NCBI GenBank assembly: GCA_004194705.1
Contig: SADC01000928.1
Location: 1-64,000 of the forward strand
Reading direction: 5' to 3'
Length of the DNA stretch: 64,000 nt
From: Ditylenchus dipsaci
Taxonomy: Eukaryota; Nematoda; Chromadorea; Rhabditida; Anguinidae
Shown: in pieces, positions 23,201 to 35,207 of the stretch
Layout: every line of letters begins with the position of its first letter
How positions within the stretch are numbered: the stretch's first letter is position 1
The notes under the pieces: model-generated
The model's input: the letters and a program-made list of their open reading frames with translations, nothing else
What the model was told of the DNA's origin: nothing
The model's database searches: none
Program-made: the position numbers and the translations under genes

Positions 23201-26200
23201 CAAGCTCCAGTGCCAGTCTACCAGCGGCTGCAGCAAACAGCTCAAGTGGTTCAGCCAGTCTACCAGCCACCTCAGCAATACCTAGTGTCTCAAGCAGGTT
23301 CCCAGGTCGCTCAACAGCAAGCCTCTCTGCCAAGCTACCAGCCTCTCCAACAAGCCCCTTCTATTGTGGCTCAGTCTCCGAGCTTCGACTGTTCAGGCAA
23401 ACAAGACGGCTACTACTACAAAAAACCTTGCACGGCTTCCTTTGTGATCTGTTCTGCTGGTCAGTCTAATTGAATTAGAAATTATTGATAACTTCAACTA
23501 ATAATTAGTTTAGGCCAATTAAGCACTGAGACGTGCCCTGGCAATCTGGTCTTTGACCCGTCTGTAGCCTATTGCCAGTACCCAGATGTGTGTGGACAGC
23601 CAAGGTTCAACTTTAAAAAATAATATCGACTAACTTTCAATTTGAAAAAAAACTTGGAAATCTTTGAAAATTGAAAAACTCTTTTACATCAAAAAATATT
23701 TAGCGCCACCACCACTACTGTAGCCTCTCCTCCTCAGCAACAGAGAAACTCTTCTCAAATGGTGTATTCCCAACAAGCTGGTTCAGCAAGCACAGCGCCA
23801 AAATCAATTTCCATTTTTGATTGTAGTGGTCTGCCTGATGGCTATAATTACAAAAAGGCCTGCACCGACACCTTCTACACATGTGCTTCTGGTTGGTTTA
23901 TTTGTCTCATGGCTGTTATAAATAGCGAAAAAAGGTAGATCGAAGATTTAGACACAAAAAATTCAGGTCATACCATTGAGTTGCAATGCCCTACTAGTCT
24001 GGTCTTTGACCCGACCACAACCAGATGCGAGTTCCAAAATATGTGTGGTAAAACCAAGCAATTGCAGCAGCCAGTGTAAATTCTAGATTTTATAAACAGA
24101 AACATTAGGGTTGCATAAGTGCCACTCTTTCAAAATATATATTAGTTACTACTGCCCTAACTTATATAATATTCAGGCAAGTTCCGCCAGTTGCCCCAAC
24201 TTCAGCTCCACAGACCTACTATACAGTGCCATCTGCTGCTTACACCACGTTGACCAACACTACTCCAGTGCCCGCTGCCGCCCAGACATACTATGCTTCT
24301 ACTCCTGTTTCAGCTCAACAGCCAGTGACTGACTTGAACTGCGCCGGTCGACCTGACGGTTACTACTGGAAACATCAGTGCACAGCCTCTTACTATTTCT
24401 GCAACGCAGGTTAGAAAATTTTCACTGTGGAGAAGATACAATCTCTCCAGTCATGGTTTTTAAACAACCCAACTCACAGTAAAAATTGCTGCGATATACT
24501 GTATTTCCCATTTTTAGGCCAAAGCCAGGCCATGCAATGTCCCAGCGGACTGGTATTTGACACAGTGAACATGCAGTGTGACTATGCCAGCCAGTGTGGC
24601 AAACCAGTGACAACCACCACTACCTTGTCTCCTCAAACTACCACTACTGTTGCTGCACCTCAGCAAAGCCAGCAGCAGGTTGGATACCAACAACAGCAGC
24701 AGACCGTCCAGAAAAGCACTCAGCAACAGACCTATCAGCAGCGGGAATACCAGCCACAGCAAGGTCAGCATGCCAAGAATTTCACATGCAATGGCAGGAT
24801 CGACGGCTACTACATCAAGAAGTCATGCACCACCCCATACTTTAGTTGTGTTGGAGGTGGGTTGGCGTTTATAAAGAAATGTATTTCTGTATAAAAAGTT
24901 ATGCTAACTGAAATCAAAGAAAAACGGCCTTTTCTAAAAGAAATCGTGGTGTTTTTTTTTCATAGTTAACGTTTCAACGATTTTTTTCACAGTTTACCTT
25001 TCAAGTTTTTTTGATACTCTGTCCTAACATGAGCCTGAACTTACGCCTTCTATGCCAAAATTTAACGAGGAATCCAAAAAACGCATCAGAATTCGGAAAA
25101 CAATTGAAAATCGTGTGTCAGACTGAGCTCAAAAAGTTTTGAAACATTAACTATGAAAATAATCACTGAAACCTTCCTTTGTCGAAACTTTACCTTTGAC
25201 TAAAAATAAATTGTATCCAGCAAAAATGTTTTAGGAGTTGCCAATAAGTTGGATTGTCCTGCTGGACTGGTTTTTGATGTGAGCACATCCAACTGCGAGT
25301 ACCCCGACCAGTGCGGTAAAGCAACGTAAGTTGCTAAGGAAACAAAACACACTATGAAAGCCCGTTTAACAGTCTAACCGATCAACTACTTCCAGAACTA
25401 CCACTACAGCAGCTTCTCCAGTGGCTGCTAATCCTACGCCCAGCCCTACTCCAGTCAACTACGACTGTTCCGGCAAGGCTGATGGCCTTTACACCCAAGC
25501 TGCCTGCCAGAACCAGTACGTGTCCTGTGTCAATGGACAGGCCTACCAGTACGACTGCCCTAGCCAGCTGGTTTTCAATGGTCAGACCGGTTCCTGCGAC
25601 TACTTGAATAACTGTCAAAGGCATTAATATAAAATGATTTCAAATTTTTATATAAACGTTGATTTTAGCTCCAACTCCAGCCAAGCGAGTCCACCAACCA
25701 CTGTTCCAACAGCAACACAGTCATATCCACGAAAGCCCTACCAAGCCGCCATCCCTGTTGCTAACAACAAGATTGCACCGTCTGCATACAGCCAGCAGAC
25801 CATTAGCAGTTCTACTCAGCAGTCGTCTGTCCAACAACCCACTAGCGGAAATGTCTATGATAGCCAAAGCAGTGTAAGTCAGCCGCAGCAGCAAGCCGCT
25901 GCGACTGTTGCCACCACCCAGCCCCCAGTTCCAGCCAGTGAGTTCGACTGCTCCAAGCGAGAGACCGGCTACTACAGCAAAGGTAAAAGATATTGATAAA
26001 AAAAAATATTTCATTATGAAAGACTTTAAGGTTGCTCCAGTAGCTACTACTCTTGCAACTCAGGCATCACCTACGCCTTGCAGTGCCCCAGCCAGCTGAT
26101 GTACAACCAAAAAGCTGCTGCTTGTGACCATTCAGCTAATGTGCCTGAGTGTGGTGCGAAACGTGTTGCTGAAGAGCCTGCACAACAGCCTAGCACCCAG

Positions 26201-28609
26201 ACCAACACTTACGCCCAAGAGTCCACCACCCGGACCAACACCTACGCTCAACAGTCCACCACCCAGACCAATAGCTACACTCAACAAAATGGGCAGCAAC
26301 AACAAGTGCCAGCAATTCAGCAAGTGACCATGCCTTTTATAGCCAACTGCGGCAAGCTAACCACCGGCACGCATGGATCAGCCCCATGCTCTGTCAAATA
26401 CTTGACCTGTTGGAATGGCGAGAAGAGCGAAGGGACCTGCTTCGACAACCTGGTCTTTAACCCCCTGAATGGAAAGTGTGACTACCCCATTAATGTCAAG
26501 GGATGCGCCCAGTATAGTGCCGCAGGTAAGGGGAACACATGCACATTTTCTTTTTGATGAGAGTACACGTAAATTATGATCTAGTAACTAGTTTATGGCT
26601 CTCAAGCTCGATTTAGTCAAACCCCATTTCGATTTTCTATAATTTTTACATACCTGTACAAAAACTGAATTTTTTAGAGTCACATAATATTTTCAGGACC
26701 AGTGTCTAGTCAAGTATCATATGGAATCAACAGCGTCATTACCACCACCAGCCAGGCGAGCACTACCAGCAACTCCTACTCCAATTCTGCCTACAGCACC
26801 AAACCACAGCCTCAAGGCCAGATGGAGCCACGAGCCATCCCTCCAAATGTGTGCCAGCAAAACCACAAGACTGATGGCTACATCTCCAATGGTTGCAGTG
26901 AAAATTTCTTCCATTGCACTGAAGGAGTGACTCATCAATTGAAATGTCCAGCCACCCTCTTTTACGATTTGTCCACGGGTAATTGCGACTACAAAGAGAG
27001 TGTGCCTGCCTGTGGCGGTAAAAGAACTGCTCTTCCTGCTAAGTAAGTTTCTTAAGATATTAATAATATTGCAATTAGCGTACAAAAAATCATCTCCCAA
27101 ATGATCAGCTCTATTTTACCTACACTTTTTTCAGTCCACCAGTGCAGATGCTACCATCCCAGCCTTCCACTGGCCAGCCTTCTGCATCAGTATCTAGCTC
27201 TGAGTTCGACTGCAGCAAACAGCCGAGTGGCTACTTTAGCAAGGGCTGTTCTAGTCGTTATTATGGTTGCCACTCAGGTACGGCCTACCTGTTCCATTGT
27301 CCCAGTGGGTTGAAGTATGCTCAACAGACTGGAGCTTGTGACTTCAACGCCAATGTCCCCGAGTGTGGGGTACTGTGGCTACCTCACAAGCCAGTCCTCC
27401 ATCTACCACCCCACAACAAGCAGTTAGTGGTTATCCAAAAGTTCAGAAGCCAGTCCAGCAGCAGGCTCAGCAACAAGTCCTTCCCCAGGTACAGTCCCAG
27501 ATCCAGCAACAACCAACTAGTGACTATGCAGTCCCTCAACAACCAGTCCAACAGCAGATCCAGCAGCAACCAATCGGTGGATATGCAGTCCAGCAACAGG
27601 CGCCACAACGAGCGAAGCAGGAGGTCCAATCTCAAGTGCTGCAGCAGGTCCAGCAACCAGAATATATTCCAAAGTATGCAGGCCAGCAAATCAAAGAAAA
27701 GGTTTTTGCTCCACCTCAGCCACAAGCTGTCCAGATAGCCCAACAACAGCAGCCTCAGCCAAGCACTAGAAGAGTTGGCCAGAACACTGTGGATTACGCA
27801 GTAGCTGGTCAGTCTTTAAGTTCAAAATTTTGTTGAGCATCGAGCAAAGACCGGAAAGAGTTTTGACCTTTTAGAAGAGTCTAAAATCTTATGTTTTTTT
27901 CCAATTATCAGTTTAGCAATTTTAAATATTTTTAATGAAGTGGTGACCCGTGTGCAAGTTTGGCTCCTGGAACATATGCCCGTCCATGCAGTCCCCACTA
28001 CTTCCAGTGTACCCACAACCAAAAGACGGTTGAATTAGTGTGTCCGGAGGGCAATGTATTCGATGTTCAGGTTATTTATTTTTTGATTTTAAGACCGGCA
28101 GCCAAAAGTTGTTTATCGTTGGAACAGAATGCGAAAAATTCAAAATATGTCACAAAAAACGCTACGCGTTTTGAAAAATTCGTCTTCTCAAACTCGAATT
28201 TGGTCGGTTCCAATTTTTCCTTTGTGATTTTTTTAAAAGACCATGCTCACGGTGGTTCCTCGCCAATTCAAAATTTTTCCTAATCATTGAACTTCTGTAC
28301 GAATTTTTTTTAACTTGGTTTCTAATAAAACTATACCTAAAACTAAATTTTATTGTTTTGTTAGAGACCTTGTTTTGTTAGAGACCTTGTTTTGTTAGAG
28401 ACCAAGTTAGAAAATCTATGATTAGGAAAAAGTTCTGAATCGGCGGGGGGCCACCGGACCGCCCTGAGCAGAGTCCTTTAAGAAGTTATCGAATGGCCAA
28501 TGAAAATTATGTTTTGTATTTTCAGCGTGGTAATTGCACCCCTGAAGCACATGTGACTAGCTGCTTGTCCTCTGGCTCTGCTTCAAACTCTGAAATGCGT
28601 GTCTACTGA
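20209..28609 (+). CDS. cbd-1-like: CBD-1-like secreted multi-chitin-binding-domain protein
   Basis: About 21 exons, from ATG 20209 (signal peptide ALVSLVVLFTSSASA) to TGA 28607-28609. Exons: 20209-20299, 20668-20807, 20866-20935, 20994-21315, 21389-21746, 21921-22080, 22138-22228, 23092-23459, 23514-23604, 23704-23891, 23967-24075, 24177-24409, 24518-24856, 25235-25325, 25396-25620, 25669-25982, 26031-26525, 26697-27042, 27135-27807, about 27941-28070, 28526-28609. About 14 peritrophin-A/CBM14 modules repeat the pattern FDCSGKxDGYY ... C ... CP-L-FD ... C-Y ... CG, each with six Cys, separated by Q/T/P-rich linkers (longest at 27370-27800). This architecture is that of C. elegans CBD-1, the eggshell chitin-binding protein organising the vitelline/chitin layers. 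Oddities: a probable GC-AG intron at 25621; one frame correction in GGGG at 27366-27369; an unclear acceptor before 27941; palindromic elements in three introns. The 3' end has AATAAAATA at about 28686. Confidence 0.9.
20392..20489. mobile_element. pogo-like MITE in cbd-1-like intron 1
   Basis: A 98-bp palindrome starting CAGTCGACTCTGAGG and ending AAATCGAGAGTCGACTG, flanked by TA (20390-20391 and 20490-20491). Same end family as 18840-19007 and 30447. Confidence 0.7.
22334..23044. mobile_element. Foldback element, hairpin-core family, copy A
   Basis: The ends ACCGGAGTATAG with C-run and its inverse (G-run, TATACTCCGGTAG) flank arms containing CACCCTATATCGACCCAAAA / TTTTAGGTCGATATAGGGTG. The centre (about 22586-22785) holds a GC-rich hairpin GCGCCCCCTTCGGGGCGCAG, then GAGATGCGCACACCCACATA, CCTTAGACGC and ATGCATACCAGAGTTTATTT. 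It occupies the intron between exons 7 and 8 of the chitin-binding gene. Related copies lie at 35.2 kb and 62.8 kb. Confidence 0.75.
28080..28480. repeat. Palindromic repeat in last cbd-1-like intron
   Basis: TTTTCCTAATCATTGAACTTC (about 28274) is mirrored by a degenerate GATTAGGAAAAAGTTC (about 28421). A triplicated GAGACCTTGTTTTGTTA unit lies at about 28370-28402, and a C/G-rich stretch near 28440. Its arms resemble the 41860-42120 element (CTTGGTT(C/T)CTAA, AAACTATACCTAAAA), so both are copies of one family. Confidence 0.6.
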
Positions 28610-28689
28610 GAAATATGAAGTAAAATAGTTTGACAAAAACACTATTTTCTACATTTGTGTGATATATTTAAAAGCAGATCAAACATAAT

Positions 28690-29395
28690 AAAATATTTGT
28701 AAAAATTTATTGTAATTTCTTATAGTTGATACTTTGTTTCTAACTTTTTCTCCACGGGCCCCAGGAACTTTTAAGACTACATTTTAAGACTAGGGTGGCT
28801 CAAAAAGATTCGTAAAATATTAAAGATGGTAGCCTTTTGCCCCATCCATTTCCCCATGAAAATATCTATGAGCTCTTCGATTAGAAACACAGAAACAAAA
28901 ACAATGGAAATAAGTTGCAAATAAAAAAATTTCGAAAGTAAAAATTTCAAAATTTTTCCAAGTTTTTTTGGGCCACCCTGTCCAATTTTTTTGCAAAGAT
29001 GTAACCTTCTTACAAAAGCTAATGTTTATTTACCGGTGGTATTGTACTTGCAATCAGCTTTTAATAAACAGCTGTCAAATCTTAGACAGCATCATTGGCA
29101 TATTTAGAAAAAAATCATTAGATTTTATACCACCAATTTTATTGTAAAACAATAGAGTCCTATCACACAGTTTTTGTTCCAGTGAAACTTTATTTATTTT
29201 TCCCGCTTAGCCACTATAAACAATGGAAAAGAAGAATTTCATATTTACAACCTGGTTTAGGTAACAAAACTCATCATTAAAAGAGTGTTGCTGAGGCAAC
29301 CTAAATAGACCTATTACCCATCTCTACACTAATAAAGTCTATTCTTCTAACTTTTTTCAATATAAACCAATAACATTAAAACATTGTAATCCTTG
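28690..29395. other. Intergenic DNA between chitin-binding and channel genes
   Basis: A/T-rich, with no exon seen. A short imperfect palindrome around TTTTTGGGCCACCCTG (28966) and AGGGTGGCTCAAAAA (28792) is likely a MITE remnant. The channel promoter probably lies in the right part. Confidence 0.4.
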
Positions 29396-29416
29396 ATATG
29401 GCCAAACACTCACTGG

Positions 29417-32400
29417 TCTACTCAAATCCCTGCCCAACCAGACGGCTTTATTGTCTGGTCATGCCCGTCGTCGCCAAAGTCTTCCTGCGAGTGGTGGAAA
29501 ACCACCTTTCAAGGGTCAGCATATGGCCATGGAGCACTTGAGTCGAGGTAATGGGAACACCACCTACAGGAGACAGTCTCACCAACCTGCAACCTCTTTT
29601 GATGTTCCTTTTGCTGATGAAGATAGAAGTGAACAGACAAAGGAGGACGGTCAAAATGAAATTTCTGCAACTGCTGTCTTCAAGGAAACCCACTTGAATG
29701 GAGGCCTAATTAGAGAACCAAAAGCTGGAACTAGTATGAATCCAGAAGAAGGCCAGCCTATTTCTGCCAACCTTGAGCCCGGTCAATGTATTCAGGTCGA
29801 GGAAAGCTTGAGCAGGGTGAGAAACCGGGAAGATATTATTTTTATTCCTTTTTAGTTCATCGATTTATACCTTGATTGTCTGACAAGATAGAATCCTAGT
29901 AGTATTTATTTTCGGTGTTTTCAATTTTACCATTTATTTTGTTGTTTTAACCAAAGACAAAGCTGTTAGCCAGAGCTAGATAGAGAAGCAAATTTCGACC
30001 CAGTCTATGCTGTGGGGAACCTTTGACAAAATATCTGAAAAGCATCCTAGTAATTTTGAGTCACTCTTTTTTTGCCGACAAAACTTGATTTTAACACTTT
30101 TTCTTTGAGTATAATAAAGTTAAGTGACGATTCGCGACAACGGACAAGCGCTATAAAATGTCGTCATTTTTTATGCTTTTTTTTAATTTTTATAAAAAAA
30201 TTATGTTCAAAGAGTAATTGGTCGAATAAAAACTTGAGTCAGCTGTTTACATGTATAAATCAGCAAATCGATTCAGACCAACAACGTCAGTGCCGCTGCC
30301 AAAAAGTTCAAAAAATTTGGAGAAGGAGCCAGCAATACCACATCTTCTGGAAATTCTACAGTGAATCTGCAAGGAAGCAATCGAAAAAAGTTTAGAACAA
30401 TAGCCAAGGTTAGTATAAAAATTTAGTATAAGATTTTTGATTACAGTCGACTCTCGATATAAGATACCCCCCTCAAGTTCGTTCCCACCTTGGGTCCGAC
30501 ACTTTTTTTAACTTCATTTCTAAAATGTTTTGCCAAATTTGATTCGTCAGTCTATTCGGAAATATCGCAAGGATTCAGATTTTGCCGATCGTTTCTGAAA
30601 AAGCTGAAACTTTTGCCAGTAAGACCCACGGCTCTCGATATAAGATACCACTTTTCAAGATTTGTGGTATCTTATATCGAGAGCTGCTATGTGAATGAGC
30701 CGTAAGCAAATAATCAGCTTATTTTCGAATTATTCGTAGATATTTTTTCATTCAATCCCACTTCTATATACACCAAAAATTACAATCGAATGATGTTTGG
30801 TTGATATGTTATCACTTGTTACCAAATAAAATTAGAAAATAAGATGATAATTCGCTTATAAAAATATCCTCCGAATAACAGAAAAGTAGCACCCTTGGTC
30901 CCCCATATTGAGTTCTATCGCATTTTTTAATTTCTTGTTAATTTCGTTTCGGCTTTTTTCCTAGCGGCTGGATTGTTTTTTCATTAAAGAAATATCCCGT
31001 TTACAAAAAATAAAGCCAAAAGAAAGTCAACAACAAATGAAAAATGCGACAAACACAAGATGAGTAATCAAGGAAAAATTCCGCGAAGTTTTGGAATAAC
31101 CTAATAGTAGTTTTTTGTCAGGGATTGAGCATGATGAGTAGGGCAAAAGTAGCAGCCGCTGACACAGCAGCACTCAGTCGAGAACAGGCAGCTTTCCTCA
31201 ACAAATATGGCATGACCATGTCGTCGGTGACTGGTGAGGGGGCTGCCCCACATCAAAGGACAGCCTCTTGAACTACTTGAATTGGGAATACTTGAAAGAC
31301 AAGTTTGTGATAGACCCGTCCAAGGACCATTACTACTACTGGACTGGGATTGTTTCTTTGGCTTACCTATACAATCTATTGGTAATTATAATAATTTGAA
31401 TTAATTAACTTATTTAAAGTTGCTCGAAAACTGTTGCGTTTTTTTTAATTTTCTAAAACCGGATTGAGAGCCCAACTAACTTTGCTTTAGATTTAAAAAA
31501 ACATTTAACACGCAAAAAACCGTGCGTACTGAACTATGCGTTTTGTCTAGTATTTCACGCTGAACACGATGGCTGAAAAAAATTCGGAGACAGGAGGGAT
31601 TTGAACAGGTAGATCTACCTGTTCTATAGAACAGATTCGGAAGTTTTATCACAACTTCTTCAAATATCTCCACTAGCAAATCCTTGATTCTGATACCGGA
31701 TTCATGCTCAGCGTAGGCGACTTACTTGAAAATTGTTTTTAAACTATTAAAGTCACTGTCAAATTTCAGATTCCACTCAATACAAAAACATTCGAATAGT
31801 GAATTTCGAGTTTTTTTTTTAATTAAATGTTTATTGTTTTGAAATTTGAGAGTGTCTTTAATATTTTAAAAGCAGTTTTACATGTAAATCGCATATTTTA
31901 AGCACCAATCTGGTGTCAGCATCAAAGATTTTCTAAAAAATGGAGAGATTTGAAAAAGTTCGTGATAAATTTCTGAAGCTGCTTAACCCGTTCGAATCCC
32001 TCCTGTTTCCGAAAAATTTCAACCAATTCAGCTAGTACTTTCAGCCACTTATAATTGCTATTTTTAAATTTGAGCATATAAGATCAAAAGAAATCTGAAA
32101 TTTTTTGAAAAATTTAAGTGGGAGATAGCTCCATGCTTCGTCGGTTTTACCAGGAAAATCGATAGCCCTTTTTAAGCTATCTGGGAGCTGTTTGTTTAGA
32201 AAACAATAGGAACAATAAAAATTTCACTATCAAAATTTTCTAAATCTTTTTTGGCTAGCTTATAGAATAATTTTCAAAAATAAAAAATAACAGTGAAAAC
32301 TTACCTTCTTAAGCGAAATTTCCAAAACATTTCAGTTCTGCGTATTCCGGTGTGTTTTCATTGACGTTGATGTAGGCTTGTTTTGGATTATCTTCTTTAT

Positions 32401-34895
32401 TGTTTTGGATGTGCTTGCTGACTGTATTTATGTAATTGACAGTTTCTGCCATTCAAGAACAGGTGGAAAAACCTGCATTTGATCCCACCGGTCACCTTTA
32501 ACCAACTGAATCTAGGCTATTTGGAGCAAGGCCTTTTGGTCAGAGATGTGCGCAAAATTACTAAAAGATATTGGAAAAGTAGTCAACGGAACTGGGATCT
32601 GTTGAGCTGTATGCCACTGGACTATGTTTGGGAAGCTGTCTTCATGACTCCCAAACCAGTTTTTCGGTTTAACAGACTGATGCGTCTGAATCACATGCAA
32701 ATGTTTATAAATGCCACTGAGACTAGGTGACAAATTCTTGACTTTTAAACCACCAAAACCTTCCCCCTTATCTCCCATTATAATTACATGTTTTAGAATC
32801 TCTATTCCTAATGCTTTTCGGATAGGCTGTGTTGTGATGTATATTTTAATCCTGATCCATTGGAATGCATGTGTCTACTTCCTAGCTTCGAGCATCATCG
32901 GTTTAGGCCATGACTCCTGGGTCTATGGCGTGCGTAACATACAAAGCCTGCCACCGTAAGTTACTGTCGTTTTGTTCAGCAATGTCAAAATATTTGTACA
33001 AATACATTTTTTAAAAACTCATATTTTTGTATACAGTCAACCACCGCTATAGTGACACCCTCGGGACTGGACTTGGGGTGTCACTATAGCGGGGGTGTCA
33101 TTATAGCGAGGTGTCACTATAGCAGGGGTTGACTGTAACATGGGTCACTTTCATTTCGCTGACTACAGTTCAAAAAAACCAGTTTTAGTGACATTGAAGA
33201 CTCTTTGGCTCGCAGATATGTCTACAGTTTCTACTGGTCTACCCTGATGATGACAACTATAGGCGAAGTGCCAGGTCCAGTCACTAGTCTAGAGTTCGTG
33301 TTTGTGACCTTTGATGTTATGTGTGGAGTGCTCATTTTCGCTATCATCGTCGGTAACGTGGGAAGCATGATTTCGAACATGAGCAATGCTAGAAGTGAGT
33401 TCCAAAACAGTGTGGATAGCATGAAACAATATTTGGAGATGAGGAAAGTTGGCAAACATGTGAGTGGCTTATGGCTTTTATAATAATGATTCAATTAATG
33501 GTTTAGCTGGTCAGCCGAGTGCTCAAATGGTTCGACTACTTGTGGGCTAATAAGCAGAGCTTAAATGACAATGCTGTTTTGGTAATAAACATCTAAGCAT
33601 CAAAATTATCTAAAGTCCAAATCCTCCTACAAAAAATAAATTTTTTAAATTTTTCTAAAATATAGTTTTCTTAGGAAGTTTTGCCGACAAAGCTTCAAGC
33701 AGAAATAGCCATGCACGTGCACTTTGAGACACTTCGAAAAGTGAGGATATTCCAAGACTGTGAGGCAGGTTTATTAGCTGAACTGGTGCTCAAGCTGCAA
33801 CTCCAAGTATTTTCTCCTATGGACTATGTGTGTCGAAAGGGGGATGTAAGGCTAACAGCAACTTTATGCAATCACAAATCAATCCAAATTTAAGGTGGGA
33901 CGAGAGATGTACATTGTCAAAAGGGGGAGATTGCAAGTAGTTGCTGATGATGGCATCAAAGTGTTTCACAATCTCACTGAGGGATCAGTTTTTGGAGAGT
34001 TGAGCATCCTTAATATTGCTGGTAATTTTGCTTGGGTTCTAGCTTACTACAGTAAACCGAATAGCAATTCCCAACCAAGTAAACTTTTTTTTGTTTATGA
34101 CTTTTGGAGGTTGGGCTTGGTTTTGCCCCGTTAACCCCGTCATTCTGAGTCCAAATGACCACCCACTCATTTTGAATAAAATGTTATTGGAAATTCTACA
34201 CTTATGTTATGGGTTTCATTTTAGTGGATGGATGGATGGTCATTCTAACTTAGAATGACCAAATACAGTCAATAGGGTGAAAAAATCCACAACCCTCCAA
34301 AAGTTACAGATGAAAAATTTATTTACAGACGCATAAAATACGTAATTTTGAGCCGTAGAAAACTAATTTGGTATGAAAAATAGTTTTACACAAAAATGTA
34401 ACCTACTGGAGGGGAGGGAGTTGTTAGGCACTAATAATCAACATAAAACTTAAACGCCTACCCAGGAAGCAAAATCGGAAATCGACGTTCAGCCAGCATC
34501 CGCTCAGTAGGCTACACAGACTTGTTTGTGCTTAACAAGACTGATTTGTGGGAGGCACTCAGAGAGTACCCTGATGCCCAAAGGTTTTGATACAAAAGGT
34601 AAACTCAAAAAATAATAATTCTGTAAAAACAAGGAAATATTTTCAGGGTCGCGAAATTTTGCGTAAAGACAACTTGCTGGAAGAAGACGCCCCAGATGAA
34701 ACCAAAACCACAGATGAAACGGCAGCTGAGCTGACAAAAGCAATGGAGAAACTGCAGTTCCGACTGGCAAAGTTGATAGCTGAGCATGTGAATACGGAGA
34801 GCAAGATGAAGAGCAGGATTGAGTATTTGGAAGCACAGGTCAAGAAATATGGACTGGACGAGGGTTTCGACGAGATTGAAGAACAATTTAGCTGA
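29417..34895 (+). CDS. tax-4-like: Cyclic-nucleotide-gated cation channel alpha subunit (TAX-4-like)
   Basis: Cyclic-nucleotide-gated channel of sensory neurons. Exons: about 29417-29816 (hydrophilic N-terminus), about 30264-30408, 31122-31381 (ends before S1), 32336-32462 (S2-S3 region), 32516-32726 ([31 protein letters not shown]4-like), 32797-32955 (S5), 33169-33459 (pore TTIGEVPGP and S6, [12 protein letters not shown]), 33507-33581 ([15 protein letters not shown]-linker), 33675-33845 ([20 protein letters not shown]), 33895-34021 ([12 protein letters not shown] ... FGELSIL), 34466-34598 ([19 protein letters not shown], the RSAxIRS cyclic-nucleotide contact) and 34647-34895. The last exon contains a heptad coiled coil ([16 protein letters not shown]), as in the C-terminal leucine zipper of CNG alpha subunits. 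Closest remembered relatives are TAX-4 and CNG-3. Start codon unresolved: a plausible ATG at 29398 is one base out of frame. Frame corrections are needed near 31250 and at 34580. Confidence 0.88.
30445..30692. repeat. Degenerate pogo-like palindrome in channel intron
   Basis: The left end TACAGTCGACTCTCGATATA, then AGATACC, is mirrored by GGTATCTTATATCGAGAG at about 30664. A GTTCGTTCCCACCTTGGGTCCGACAC motif segment also occurs at about 2345 and, inverted, at about 50460. The right terminal CAGT motif has decayed. Confidence 0.5.
31440..32060. repeat. Foldback repeat in channel intron
   Basis: AAAAAATTCGGAGACAGGAGGG (about 31575) is mirrored by CCCTCCTGTTTCCGAAAAAT (about 31997). The 950-bp intron between the exons ending at 31381 and starting at 32336 is otherwise A/T-rich. 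The GTTCGAATCCC segment resembles a tRNA B box but has no matching A box. Confidence 0.5.
33034..33135. mobile_element. pogo-like MITE in channel intron
   Basis: A 102-bp palindrome starting CAGTCAACCACCGCTATAGT and ending AGCAGGGGTTGACTG, flanked by TA (33032-33033 and 33136-33137), with repeated GTGTCA(C/T)TATAGC units. It ends only 33 bp before an exon. Confidence 0.7.
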
Positions 34896-35207
34896 GTAAT
34901 AAAAAAGTTGATAAAGTTCATTATTGTTTATATAAACAAGGAATACGGTCTACAATCTACAATCAAAAATTGATGAAACCAGCAGATCTTATGCCAAAAC
35001 TTGTGAGAGGTCAATAAATAAAACTGTTAATGCACGTTCACAATAGTGTTCAGACCCGCCCTACACCCGCACCCACACTCTTTATGTGTACCTTAAATCC
35101 CACACCTACACCTACAACTACAAAAACACTTGTCACTTTTGACCAGTTCAAATTTTATTGTTAACACGAGTGTGGGTCTGGGTGTGGGTGTGGGTGCGGG
35201 TGTAGAA

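Noticed and set aside
31560..31640. tRNA-like GGAGGGATTTGAAC in the channel intron
   Set aside because: A B-box-like word is present in both arms of an inverted repeat, but there is no A box or fold; explained by the foldback repeat.
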